Source of the DNA: Pedobacter petrophilus
Lineage (GTDB): Bacteria > Bacteroidota > Bacteroidia > Sphingobacteriales > Sphingobacteriaceae
Assembly (NCBI RefSeq): GCF_009674725.1
Contig: NZ_WKKH01000040.1
Coordinates: 1-39,850 of the forward strand
Reading direction: 5' to 3'
DNA: 39,850 nucleotides
This document shows, piece by piece, positions 17,646-26,257 of this stretch. The notes beneath the pieces are model-generated. The model had not been told where the DNA came from. It did not search any database and saw nothing but the letters and a program-made list of their open reading frames with translations. Made by a program: the position numbers and the translations under genes. Every line of letters begins with the position of its first letter. The stretch's first letter is position 1.

Positions 17646-17900
17646 ATGAAGTATCTAGTAAAAGAAATAAGTGATGGAAATTGCGACATCACTTTATTGC
17701 CTGAAGATCTGAATGATCGGAATCTGTTAGCAGAAACAACCAGGCACACCGACAGAGATTACGAAAAAACAATTCAATTTCATTACGAACACGCGTTAAA
17801 AGCAAAGGTTCACAATAACGCAGCCTTTGTATCCTTAAATGAAAAAGAAAGCAACTATCCTAAAAGGGTAAACGTAAACTACCAGATTATTTACAGCTAA
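17646..17900 (+). CDS. Small conserved-looking protein of unknown function (84 aa)
   Basis: This soluble protein of 84 residues has no signal peptide and alternates acidic and basic stretches. I do not recognise its family. Support comes from context: a perfect -7 element TACTTTTG at 17586-17593 lies 52 bp upstream, and a very strong terminator follows 10 bp after the stop. The matching -35-like TTTG is not at the usual distance. Confidence 0.6.
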   Translation: MKYLVKEISDGNCDITLLPEDLNDRNLLAETTRHTDRDYEKTIQFHYEHALKAKVHNNAAFVSLNEKESNYPKRVNVNYQIIYS

Positions 17901-17910
17901 TAATCTTTAG

Positions 17911-17944
17911 AAAAAGCAGTATCAGCCATCGATACTGCTTTTTT
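17911..17944 (+). terminator. Strong rho-independent terminator
   Basis: AAAAAGCAGTATC (17911-17923) pairs perfectly with GATACTGCTTTTT (17931-17943). The stem is 13 bp, the loop 7 bases and the T-run continues to 17944. It ends the 17646 transcript. The A/T symmetry could let it act in both directions. Confidence 0.9.
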
Positions 17945-18030
17945 GCTTTAAGCCTTAGTTGTTTTTCATTTACCATTTATCGAAACTTTCACATTTGCAC
18001 GTTGTTGTTCCTATAATCAAAAGAAAATAT

Positions 18031-18303
18031 ATGAGCAATCAAGATTCAAATTCATCTCCGCTGGAGGATGTAAACGAAAGAAAAGACCAGGAGCAGTTAA
18101 GTCAGCAGGCATTGGGTAATGCTGAAACAGAACCGACTGAAGATTTAGCTACCGATAACGATTTATTAAGTACACCCGTAACCACCGGAACGGGAAGTAA
18201 TCCTGCTGCCGCTACACCAAATTCTTTAATTGTGCATGAAGATGAGGACGGAGAAAACCGTTACGAAGAAGGCGAAACAAATACCGATACAGACAAAGAA
18301 TAA
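18031..18303 (+). CDS. Acidic, low-complexity small protein
   Basis: The ATG at 18031 is preferred because the frame upstream runs through promoter-like DNA. The product has 90 residues with almost no hydrophobic core: Asp, Glu, Asn, Thr and Ser dominate, with the acidic tail VHEDEDGENRYEEGETNTDTDKE broken only by a few residues. It is predicted to be disordered and cytoplasmic. No family is recognised. It is followed after 14 bp by the small acetyltransferase, so they probably share a transcript. Confidence 0.6.
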   Translation: MSNQDSNSSPLEDVNERKDQEQLSQQALGNAETEPTEDLATDNDLLSTPVTTGTGSNPAAATPNSLIVHEDEDGENRYEEGETNTDTDKE

Positions 18304-18317
18304 TTTATAAAAGCATT

Positions 18318-18626
18318 ATGGCAGAGGTTAAATTTCAAAATGACGGGGCAGCGCCTGATGCATTTAATTTGTTCGATCAGGATAAAAAAATTGGAGAAAT
18401 GATCGTGGAGACCATTGGCGATAATCTCAAAGTTTATCATACGGAAGTAGATGATGAGCAGGCGGGTAAAGGTTATGCGAAAAAACTACTTGATGCCATG
18501 GCTGATTATGCCAGATCCAATCAGCTGAAAGTGATTCCATTGTGCAGCTATGTAGCCTTGCAATTTAAACGGCATCCCGATGAATATGAAGATATCTGGA
18601 ATCAGGAGGTTAAGCCAACGTTTTAG
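18318..18626 (+). CDS. Small GNAT-family N-acetyltransferase (YjdJ-like)
   Basis: The 102-residue protein matches the short GNAT group (PF14542 type). It has only the acetyl-CoA-binding half: the beta-strand LKVYHTEVDDEQAGKGYAKKLLDAM carries the pyrophosphate loop QAGKGYA (about 53-59), followed by the helix and the terminal block LKVIPLCSYVALQFKRHPDEYEDIW. It is probably a cytoplasmic acetyltransferase of unknown substrate. A short inverted repeat, TAGGCT/AGCCTA (18624-18639), spans the stop codon, but no T-run follows, so it is only a weak terminator. Confidence 0.88.
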   Translation: MAEVKFQNDGAAPDAFNLFDQDKKIGEMIVETIGDNLKVYHTEVDDEQAGKGYAKKLLDAMADYARSNQLKVIPLCSYVALQFKRHPDEYEDIWNQEVKPTF

Positions 18627-19388
18627 GCTCCTCAGCCTATGGTTTAAAACTTAGTTATATTATCGCGTTGATTAATAGGGTTTTATGTTATTTATTGAAG
18701 TGGGCTTTTTAATCTGCCCGTTGAGGTTTCCAGTGGATACGGATTTTTCAAATTATAGTAACCTACCTAAAAATTTAAATCTGAAGGAAAAAATATCCCT
18801 TAATTTTTTCCTGTACCCAGTTATGCAGTTAATCAACAGCATCTCTTGTATTAACGCTATAGAAATTGGCTTCCGGGTTTTCTAAAATCTTCCGATTCTT
18901 ATGTTTTATTATCTCTGGTTTCCGAAATAGAAAGCAGAACCGAAGCAGATACATCCCGGCGGTAATTAACAAATTGCTGATTACGCATGCCTTTCCGGCA
19001 TGTTAATAAAAAGGCTAGCCTGATCATAATATACTTTGCTGAAACAGTTAAGCATTATAAATCCCATTGTGATTAAATTATCTATTGCATAAAGTTCAAT
19101 AATCATATCAGGGTAAATAGCCTGAAACGCTCAAAAATAGCCTGGGGATTATAAAAGCCAGATTGCCGGTTTTAGGGCGCGAGATGAAGGTGTGATATCA
19201 AAGAAAAAGCAACTTTTGGTATTTTGAAAAGCACTCAATCTCACTATAAGGGAGATGTTTTTAAAATACTTTCCCGGAACTGGAAAGGCCGCTGCCGACA
19301 TGGAAATTCAGTTAACTTTAAAAATAATCCTCATTATGAGAATATGTGTGTTTTTTTTAAGTTATTTGAATTCTAAATTAAAATTGTT
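18627..19388. other. Long intergenic region upstream of ECF system 1
   Basis: About 760 bases without a convincing gene. A short open frame at 18685-18885 has composition unlike real proteins. The only clear structure is a 9-bp inverted repeat, GGAAAAAAT (18786-18794) and ATTTTTTCC (18803-18811). A shorter one, CATGCC/GGCATG, lies near 18985. The sigma factor promoter should lie within the last 200 bases, but I cannot place it. Confidence 0.5.
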
Positions 19389-19979
19389 TTGGTAAGTATT
19401 GATGATCTGGAATTATTGAATTCCCTGAGGGGCGGGAATAAAGCTGCCCTGGATTCAATCTATACCAGATATTTCAACTCTCTTTTCCAATACGGCATGC
19501 GGATGTTACAGGATGAAGATGCCGTTCATGATTGTATGCAGGATTTGTTCGTTAACCTATGGGTAAAAAGAAATAAACTACCGGATATTAACAATCTTCG
19601 GAATTACCTGATCTCTTCACTACGCAATGGCATAAACAATTTTCGTTTATCAGAAAAAAAACATGAATCTGTGCAGCTGAACGGAGAAGATCATTTTGAT
19701 CTTAAGTTTACCGTTGAGTCTGAACTTATTAAAAAAGAAGAGCATAACGAAAAAGCAGTTAAGCTATCCGTTGCAATGAACAAACTTACTGCCAGGCAAA
19801 AAGAAATCATTTACCTCAGATATTTTGAAGAAATGGACTATTCTGAAATTGCCGGGGTAATGGATATGACCATCAAGGGGACCTATAAACTTAGTGCAAG
19901 GGCATTAGAGTCTCTTCGTTTGATTATGGGAGTTGATAAGGCGCTGGTATTGGCTATGCTTTTGTCTCTCAAAAACTAG
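19389..19979 (+). CDS. ECF RNA polymerase sigma factor (FecI-like), system 1
   Basis: The 196-residue sigma-70 family member has region 2 at about 20-90 (YTRYFNSLFQYGMRMLQDEDAVHDCMQDLFVNLW, in two parts around the core-binding helix). Region 4 is at about 130-180 (LTARQKEIIYLRYFEEMDYSEIA, a helix-turn-helix). Such factors direct transcription of TonB-receptor loci and are held by a FecR anti-sigma partner, here 160 bp downstream. No in-frame ATG precedes the conserved part: a TAA lies at 19374-19376 and the first usable start is the TTG at 19389. Slow translation from TTG could limit its level. Confidence 0.93.
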   Translation: MVSIDDLELLNSLRGGNKAALDSIYTRYFNSLFQYGMRMLQDEDAVHDCMQDLFVNLWVKRNKLPDINNLRNYLISSLRNGINNFRLSEKKHESVQLNGEDHFDLKFTVESELIKKEEHNEKAVKLSVAMNKLTARQKEIIYLRYFEEMDYSEIAGVMDMTIKGTYKLSARALESLRLIMGVDKALVLAMLLSLKN

Positions 19980-20088
19980 GGGTAATTTCTGTTAATCTGA
20001 TATAGTTACCTGCCTTTCTCAGTATAATCGCATACTTTTTTAATTAATTTTTTGTTTTTTTGAAAATAAACTGAATTTCATGGGGTAA

Positions 20089-20113
20089 TTTTTTCGTTTT
20101 TACTGTCTTTGTA
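20089..20113 (+). promoter_or_regulatory. Putative ECF-type promoter before fecR 1
   Basis: TTTTTT (20089-20094) and CTTTGTA (20107-20113) are separated by exactly 12 bases, and GGGGTAA precedes the T-run. The same spaced pair occurs before the second fecR at 31911-31935. A GTC triplet overlaps the second element, reminiscent of ECF -10 regions. The function is inferred. Confidence 0.45.
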
Positions 20114-20139
20114 ATGATTAGCTTATAAAAGGTAGCCAA

Positions 20140-21162
20140 ATGAACAAAGAATTATATCAGTTTTACAGCATTGAGGATTTTTTACAGGATAACAACTTTA
20201 TTAGGTATGTAAAATCCCGTGCTGAAGCGGACGTTTCGTTCTGGGAACTCTGGATTTCGGGGAAACCAGGTAATATCGATGCCTATAACGAAGCTTATGC
20301 CCAGCTGCTCATGATTTTTTCGCATCAGGAAATTCCTGTTCCTCATGGCTTTCAGGCAGCGCTTTGGATTGATATCAATAAATCAATTGATACTATAGAA
20401 AACAAACGAAGAAAATCTACCACCTATCTTTTATGGTCTTCATCAATTGCTGCATCAATTATAGCGGGGATCTTTTCGGTATGGTATTTTACAGGAAACA
20501 TAGTTGTTCATACAGATTATGGACAAACGAAGAACCTTAAACTCACAGATGGAACTGAAGTTATTTTAAATGCAAACTCAACACTTTCTTATCCCCGGGC
20601 ATATGCCTGGAAAAAGATCCGCTCCATGTCGCTGGAAGGCGAAGCTTATTTTAAAGTTAATCACCTAAACCAGGATACCCATAACATTAAGCGTGGTGAG
20701 GCTTTCGAAGCCGTAACCGGAAGCGTAGAGGTAAGTGTTCTTGGAACCGAATTTAACCTGAAACAACGACATGGTATTGCACTCGTTGGCCTGATCAATG
20801 GTAGAGTACTGGTTAAATCGATTAAAACCGGTAAAAAATACGTCATGCAACCTGGAAACGTAATCAAGGTAAACAGTGCAGATGGTAAAATAATCGTTAA
20901 TCCACAAGGCTCATCCACACAATCTGCCTGGGTAGATGGTAAGCTGGTCATTAATCAAACCAGTGTGAAAGAGATTATTACCGCTTTCGAAGATTTATAC
21001 GGCTATAAGATTATCCTGGATAATCCGGCTTTGGGCAACAAAAAAATCGACGGAAGTATTTCCATAAAAAGTGAGCAAAATTTATTGTTCACCCTAAGCA
21101 GCATTCTCAATGTAGATATTAAAAGAGAGGGCAAAGTCATCAGGCTTCAAACCAGGCCGTGA
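20140..21162 (+). CDS. FecR-type anti-sigma factor, system 1
   Basis: This single-pass inner-membrane regulator has 340 residues. The cytoplasmic N-terminal part (1-92) would bind the sigma factor. A membrane helix at about 96-117 (LLWSSSIAASIIAGIFSVWYF) follows. The periplasmic FecR domain comes next: TDYGQTKNLKLTDGTEVILNANSTLSYP, EGEAYFKVNH, and VSVLGTEFNLKQRHG. The C-terminal DUF4974 domain (about 265-340) resembles the STN signalling domain. It should relay substrate binding by the downstream SusC, which has an STN domain, to the sigma factor. Confidence 0.94.
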   Translation: MNKELYQFYSIEDFLQDNNFIRYVKSRAEADVSFWELWISGKPGNIDAYNEAYAQLLMIFSHQEIPVPHGFQAALWIDINKSIDTIENKRRKSTTYLLWSSSIAASIIAGIFSVWYFTGNIVVHTDYGQTKNLKLTDGTEVILNANSTLSYPRAYAWKKIRSMSLEGEAYFKVNHLNQDTHNIKRGEAFEAVTGSVEVSVLGTEFNLKQRHGIALVGLINGRVLVKSIKTGKKYVMQPGNVIKVNSADGKIIVNPQGSSTQSAWVDGKLVINQTSVKEIITAFEDLYGYKIILDNPALGNKKIDGSISIKSEQNLLFTLSSILNVDIKREGKVIRLQTRP

Positions 21163-21175
21163 TTGAAAACACAAT

Positions 21176-21207
21176 CAAACAACCAACCAACCAAACAACC
21201 AACCAAC
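21176..21207 (+). repeat. AACC-rich simple repeat before susC
   Basis: The 46-bp gap between fecR and susC is mostly AACC/AAAC tandem units (CAACCAACCAACC and variants). It is unstructured and A/C-rich and ends 1 bp before the ATG. Copy-number change could alter translation of susC. Confidence 0.7.
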
Positions 21208-21208
21208 A

Positions 21209-24200
21209 ATGATCAGAAATTTTATCAAACCACACTACTATCTCATGATAGTAGTACTTTCTTTATCTCTGAGTTTTCGGGTTACCGCTCAAGAAAAACG
21301 AGTTACAGTAGAAGAAGCTTTAAACGCGATTTCGAAAAAGTACAAAACTAAATTCGCCTACGAGCACAACATCATTCAGGGTAAATTTACAGAAAGCGGT
21401 TATTTGAAGGCAAATTCTTTATATGAAACCTTAAAACGTGTGCTTTATAATAACAATCTGCTGTTTTTATATGTAAGTGAGGGCAATTATACAATTGTAA
21501 GCAGAGATGAAAAATTGTTTCAGCAACGGAGCGAACCATCGGCCACAAATGGTCCGATTGCCGATAGCGAAGAAATTTATTTAACAGGAAAAATCTCTGA
21601 TGAAACCGGAGATGGCTTGCCTGGGGTAACCATCAAATCTAACGGATCTAACAGGGCTTCAATCACAGATAGGGATGGCAAGTTTGCCCTCTTTGTGCCG
21701 AAAACTACAACAGATGTTTCCTTCTCATACCTGGGATATCAGAGCTATAGCCAAACAATAACGCAGCGGACAAAGCACATTGTGGTTTCCTTAAAGCCTT
21801 CTACAGCGATGCAACTGGAGCAGGTTAATATCATTTCAAACGGTTACCAAGTATTGCCAAAGGAGCGCTCTACAGGTGCTGCAGTAGAAATTAAAGCTTC
21901 CGATATCGCGAAAATTAAATCTCCAAACCTTGTTCAGCGTTTGGAGAATCTGGCTGCAGGTTTAAAAGTTGATGTACTTAGTGATAATATGTTTACTTAC
22001 GGAAATACCCAGGTAGGTATAAGTTCAGGCACCCGTACAGTTGGAAGAACGGATTATAACATAGCTATCAGAGGTACAAGTACTATCAGAGGCGAATCTT
22101 TTCCTTTAGTTGTGGTTGATGGTGCTATTTCTGAATTGGATTTATCAACAATTAATCCTAATGATATTGCCTCTATTACTATTTTGAAAGATGCCGCCGC
22201 CGCATCAATATGGGGAACACGCGCAGCAAACGGAGTTATTGTTATCACTACAAAAGTGGGAAGCCCAAACCAGGCGCCTAAAGTTTCTTTTTCGGCATCA
22301 GCAACGGTTTCAAATAAACCTAATCTGGATTATTTAAAAGTAATGAATGCCGCACAAGCGATTTCTTATGAACAAGATCTAATAGCGAAGAATTTAATAA
22401 CGGTGCCAAATGCAAATAACTTTTTTGGTCAGCCAGTTTCTGATGTCACCGATTTAACTTTCAGGCGTAGAGCCGGGACCATTACACAGGAAGCTTATGA
22501 TGCAGCCATAGGCAGGTTCAGTGCTATTGATAGTCGAGACCAAATTTCCCAATACTTGTTAAAACCATCCAATAATCAACAATATGATTTATCGGTAAGC
22601 GGCGGTGGTAAAAGCAGCGATTACTTTTATTCTGCATCATACAGTAAGGAAAATCCTTATACCGTGGGGGTTAGTGGCCAACGTTTTACAGTAACAATGA
22701 ATAATAATTTTAAAATATTCAAGGTAGCAACATTATCAACAAACGTTAAGGGTTCGTTTTTTAACTTTAAGAATAACGGACAAAACCTGAATACCTTATT
22801 CAATCCTTCTGCAACTACCTTTATGCCTTACAACCAATTGGTTGATGATAATGGAAACCGCGTTAGTTATTCCAGGAAATATTACTCTGGCTGGGTAAAT
22901 CAATTGCAAAATCAAGGTTATTTAAACTGGAAATATAATGCGCTTAATGAGCTTGATAATGCAGATAACACACAGAACGACAATAATTATATTATCAATC
23001 TGAATTTAAATGTTCCCATTTTTAAAGGCCTTTCTGCAAATGCATTTTATGGTAATGAAAGAAGCTTCAGCACTTCCAGGAATTATTTTAATGAGCAAAC
23101 CTACGAATACAGAAATTTAGTAAATTCATATACACCTATCCCAACATCAGGGAATGCTGTTAATTCTATTGGCTTATCTCCTGGCTCAGGTATTTTAAAA
23201 AACATCAATACTACCAATAATAACTTTACGCTAAGAGGCCAGCTGAACTATGATAATATTTTTAATGGGGTTCATCAGTTAACCTTAATTGCAGGTTCAG
23301 AAATCCGTCAAACAAAAATCGGTCAGGGTTTTAACACCATGTATGGATATAATACTGGTACAGGGTTTTCAAGACCGGTAGATTTTTCTACGCCTTATCC
23401 AACTATCCTTTTTTTTAATGGCAACCTTGCTGGCAGCTCAACCCAGGAAGATAAAACAAGAAGATACCTGTCTTATTACAGCAATACAGCCTATACATTT
23501 AAAGGGAAATATACCCTTTCAGGAAGTATCCGTTATGATGATTATAATAACTTTGGAGTGGACCGTAAGTTCAGGGCAACCCCATTATGGTCTGGCGGAG
23601 TTAAATGGGATGTGTCTAAAGAATCATTTCTTAATAAGCAGAAGTGGATTAGCAACTTAAGCATCCGGGCTACTTATGGTGTAAATGGAAATATTTCCAC
23701 ACAACTTTTTCCATTTACTTATATTGCTTTAGCCAATACAGATTTAACTACCGGTTTACCTTATGCTTCCATTATTTCTCCTGCCAATCCAGAATTAAGA
23801 TGGGAAAAAACTTATATAGCCAATTTAGGGGTAGATTTTGGTTTCTTAAATAACAGAATTACCGGTACTGCAGATATTTACAGCAAGCGAGGGAAAGATT
23901 TATTTTATGAATTTCCTGTCAACGGAACTTACGGTGTAACAACCTTAACCAGAAACTCAACCAACTTATCTGGAAATGGTGTTGATTTGAATTTAAGAGG
24001 TACAATCATTCGCCAAACTGACATGGAGTGGAACAGTGGGTTTAACTTTGCTTACAACAACAATACCGTAACAGATACCAGATTTGCAGTTACTTCTTCA
24101 TTTTATTCTAATCCGGCTTACGGACCAAATTTATCCGGATATCCAATAGATAAATTATTTGTTTATAAAAATGCTGGTTTAGATGCAACAGGCCTAACAC

Positions 24201-24793
24201 AGGTTTTTAATGAGAAAGGCGCTAAAGTTGCTGCCAGTCAAAACATTAGCGCTGTTGATGCATTAAGTTATGCAGGTAGACGGGCCGCTCCTTACTTTGG
24301 CAATCTCAATACTTCCTTCAGGTATAAAAAACTAACCTTATTTGCTATGGCTTCCTATCAGTTCGGAAGCATTTTCTTAAGACCAACCATTACCTCATAT
24401 CCAACGGCAAGATTAGGTGTGAAATATGATTTACACGAAGATGTGGCCAAACGCTGGATTAAAGCAGGGGATGAGGCCTTTACAAATGTACCAGGTGCGG
24501 CAGGCATTTTTGCAGCGCAGAGTTTATTACGCTATCAGTAATCTGATATAAATGTTTTAAAAGGCGATTATATCCGTTTGCGAGAACTTTCCTTAAGTTA
24601 TCAGTTGCCAGTTGAACGGGTAACCAAATTTGTAAAGGCAGCTAACTTTGCTTTTGCAGTAAGAAACCTTGGCTTATTGTGGACAGCCAACAAAGAGGGA
24701 ATTGATCCTGATTTTGTGGCCGGTCTAAGTGCAACTTCTTTAAGTTTGCCGCCAGCAATTTCTTATAATTTTTCACTTAATGTTAACTTTTAA
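21209..24793 (+). pseudogene. SusC/RagA TonB-linked outer-membrane transporter with an in-frame ochre codon
   Basis: The intact frame would encode 1194 residues. A signal peptide (about 1-28) is followed by an STN signalling domain (about 30-90), then a CarboxypepD_reg-like domain (about 128-198: LTGKISDETGDGLPGVTIKS) and the TonB plug with ASIWGTRAANGVIVITTK (about 330-347). The rest is the beta-barrel, ending in NFSLNVNF with a terminal Phe for BAM recognition. TAA at 24539-24541 stops translation after residue 1110. The same frame continues as SDINVLKGDYIRLRELSLSY, a classic SusC C-terminal motif. One substitution from a Tyr codon would explain it. The shortened protein loses 84 residues and the last strands, so it should not assemble. 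Confidence 0.92.
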
Positions 24794-24805
24794 TCCTCAA
24801 CGGGT

Positions 24806-26203
24806 ATGAATTTAAGATATAAAATATTTGGTTTTCTATTTGCGGCGGCCGCATTATCGGGCTGTAAAAAATTTGTAGATATTAAAACCCAGGGTAATTT
24901 AGTGCCGAATCAAACCATCAATTACCGTTACCTTTTAAACAGCACAAGCGCTTTTGAAAGTGTTGCTAATTTATCAGATTTTGCATCATCAGATATCAAT
25001 ATAAATGATGCCACACAACAAGGTTCATTATCAGGTTCTCAATCCAACGGCTATTTTAGCAATAGTTATAATTGGCAGCCTGTTATTTTTCCGTTTGGTA
25101 CAGCTTATGAGCAAGATCCTGGTTGGAACGCGCTTTATGCAACGGTTTTAAGCAGTAACACCATCATTAACGAACTCCCGGCAAGTGATGGTAGTCAGGC
25201 AGAGAAAGATGCTTTAACAGCAGAGGCTTTGGTGCATAGAGCAGATGCCTATTTGAATTTGATTAACACTTATGCAAAACCATATAATCCGGCTACTGCA
25301 TCTACCGATTCTGGCGTTCCGTTACTCCTTGTGCAAACCATCAGTCAGTCTTTAAACAGAGCTACCATTCAAACTGTTTATACCCAGGTTGTTAATGATT
25401 TAATTGCGGCTATTCCGGCTTTGCCAGTTACTCAGGCATATAATACGTTGCCATCAAAAGCATCAGCATATGGCGAATTAGCCAGATGTTATCTGTTAAT
25501 GAAAGATTATGCTAATGCAGGAAAATATGCAGATGAGGCATTAAAACTGAGAAGCACAGTTAATGATTTATCTACGCTTACAAGCGTTACAAGTTCAAAC
25601 TATCCGAGGCGGATTAATGATCCGGAGATTTTACTTTCAAAAGTATCTTTAGGTGGATCGTTAATATTTTCGCCAGCTGCCTTGAAATTAAGTGAAGAAT
25701 ATTTAACCTTGTTAGGTACAAAAGATCAGCGCTACACCTTGTTTACTGTTCCTGCAGCAAATATCTCCACCACTTATACAGGCCGTTTCTTTTACAAAGA
25801 AGGTGCAATTGGAGAAACCAGAAACCAAGGTGTATCTGTGCCGGAAATGATGTTAATCCGTGCAGAAGTTTACGCGAGGGCCGGTGATCTCTCAAGTGCT
25901 ATGAATGCCCTTAATGCCCTGAGAATAAAAAGATTTAAGACCATTGATTATGTGCCATTAGTAGCCACGAGTGTAAATGACGCACTCACAAAAGTAATTG
26001 ATGAACGCAGAAAAGAGTTTTTTGGTACCGCTATACGCTGGTGGGATATGAGAAGACTTAAAGACGAAGTGCTTTTTCAAAAAACTTATACCAGAATATT
26101 TAATGGCACAACTTACACGTTAGCACCTAACAGCAATAGGTATACCTTTCCAATTGCAGAATACCTTCGCAATTTAAATCCAGAATTAGAACAAAATCCA
26201 TAA
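24806..26203 (+). CDS. SusD/RagB family substrate-binding lipoprotein
   Basis: The 465-residue lipoprotein is anchored at Cys20 (FAAAALSGC, then KKFVDI). It forms the lid of the SusC transporter. The TPR-like helices AEALVHRADAYLNLINTYAKPYNPATA, about 145-171, and the C-terminal block PEMMLIRAEVYARAGDLSSAMNALNALR are typical. WWDMRRLKDE and FPIAEYLRNLNPELEQNP close the protein as in other RagB members. It follows the susC reading frame by 12 bp. The ligand cannot be told from sequence. The redox genes downstream suggest a thiol-containing or peptide substrate rather than a glycan. Confidence 0.94.
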   Translation: MNLRYKIFGFLFAAAALSGCKKFVDIKTQGNLVPNQTINYRYLLNSTSAFESVANLSDFASSDININDATQQGSLSGSQSNGYFSNSYNWQPVIFPFGTAYEQDPGWNALYATVLSSNTIINELPASDGSQAEKDALTAEALVHRADAYLNLINTYAKPYNPATASTDSGVPLLLVQTISQSLNRATIQTVYTQVVNDLIAAIPALPVTQAYNTLPSKASAYGELARCYLLMKDYANAGKYADEALKLRSTVNDLSTLTSVTSSNYPRRINDPEILLSKVSLGGSLIFSPAALKLSEEYLTLLGTKDQRYTLFTVPAANISTTYTGRFFYKEGAIGETRNQGVSVPEMMLIRAEVYARAGDLSSAMNALNALRIKRFKTIDYVPLVATSVNDALTKVIDERRKEFFGTAIRWWDMRRLKDEVLFQKTYTRIFNGTTYTLAPNSNRYTFPIAEYLRNLNPELEQNP

Positions 26204-26218
26204 TACACACAATTAACC

Positions 26219-26243
26219 AGGCACAACCTTTACTGTTGTGCCT
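26219..26243 (+). terminator. Hairpin between susD and the tlpA-like gene
   Basis: AGGCACAAC (26219-26227) pairs perfectly with GTTGTGCCT (26235-26243). The loop is 7 bases and TTATTTA follows. It could end most transcripts after susD, or protect the upstream mRNA while some read-through continues into the next genes. Confidence 0.7.
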
Positions 26244-26257
26244 TTATTTACGAAACC

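Noticed and set aside
18685..18885. Plus-strand open frame of 66 codons
   Set aside because: It spans the inverted repeat at 18786-18811 and has no family-like features or convincing start, so it is treated as intergenic.
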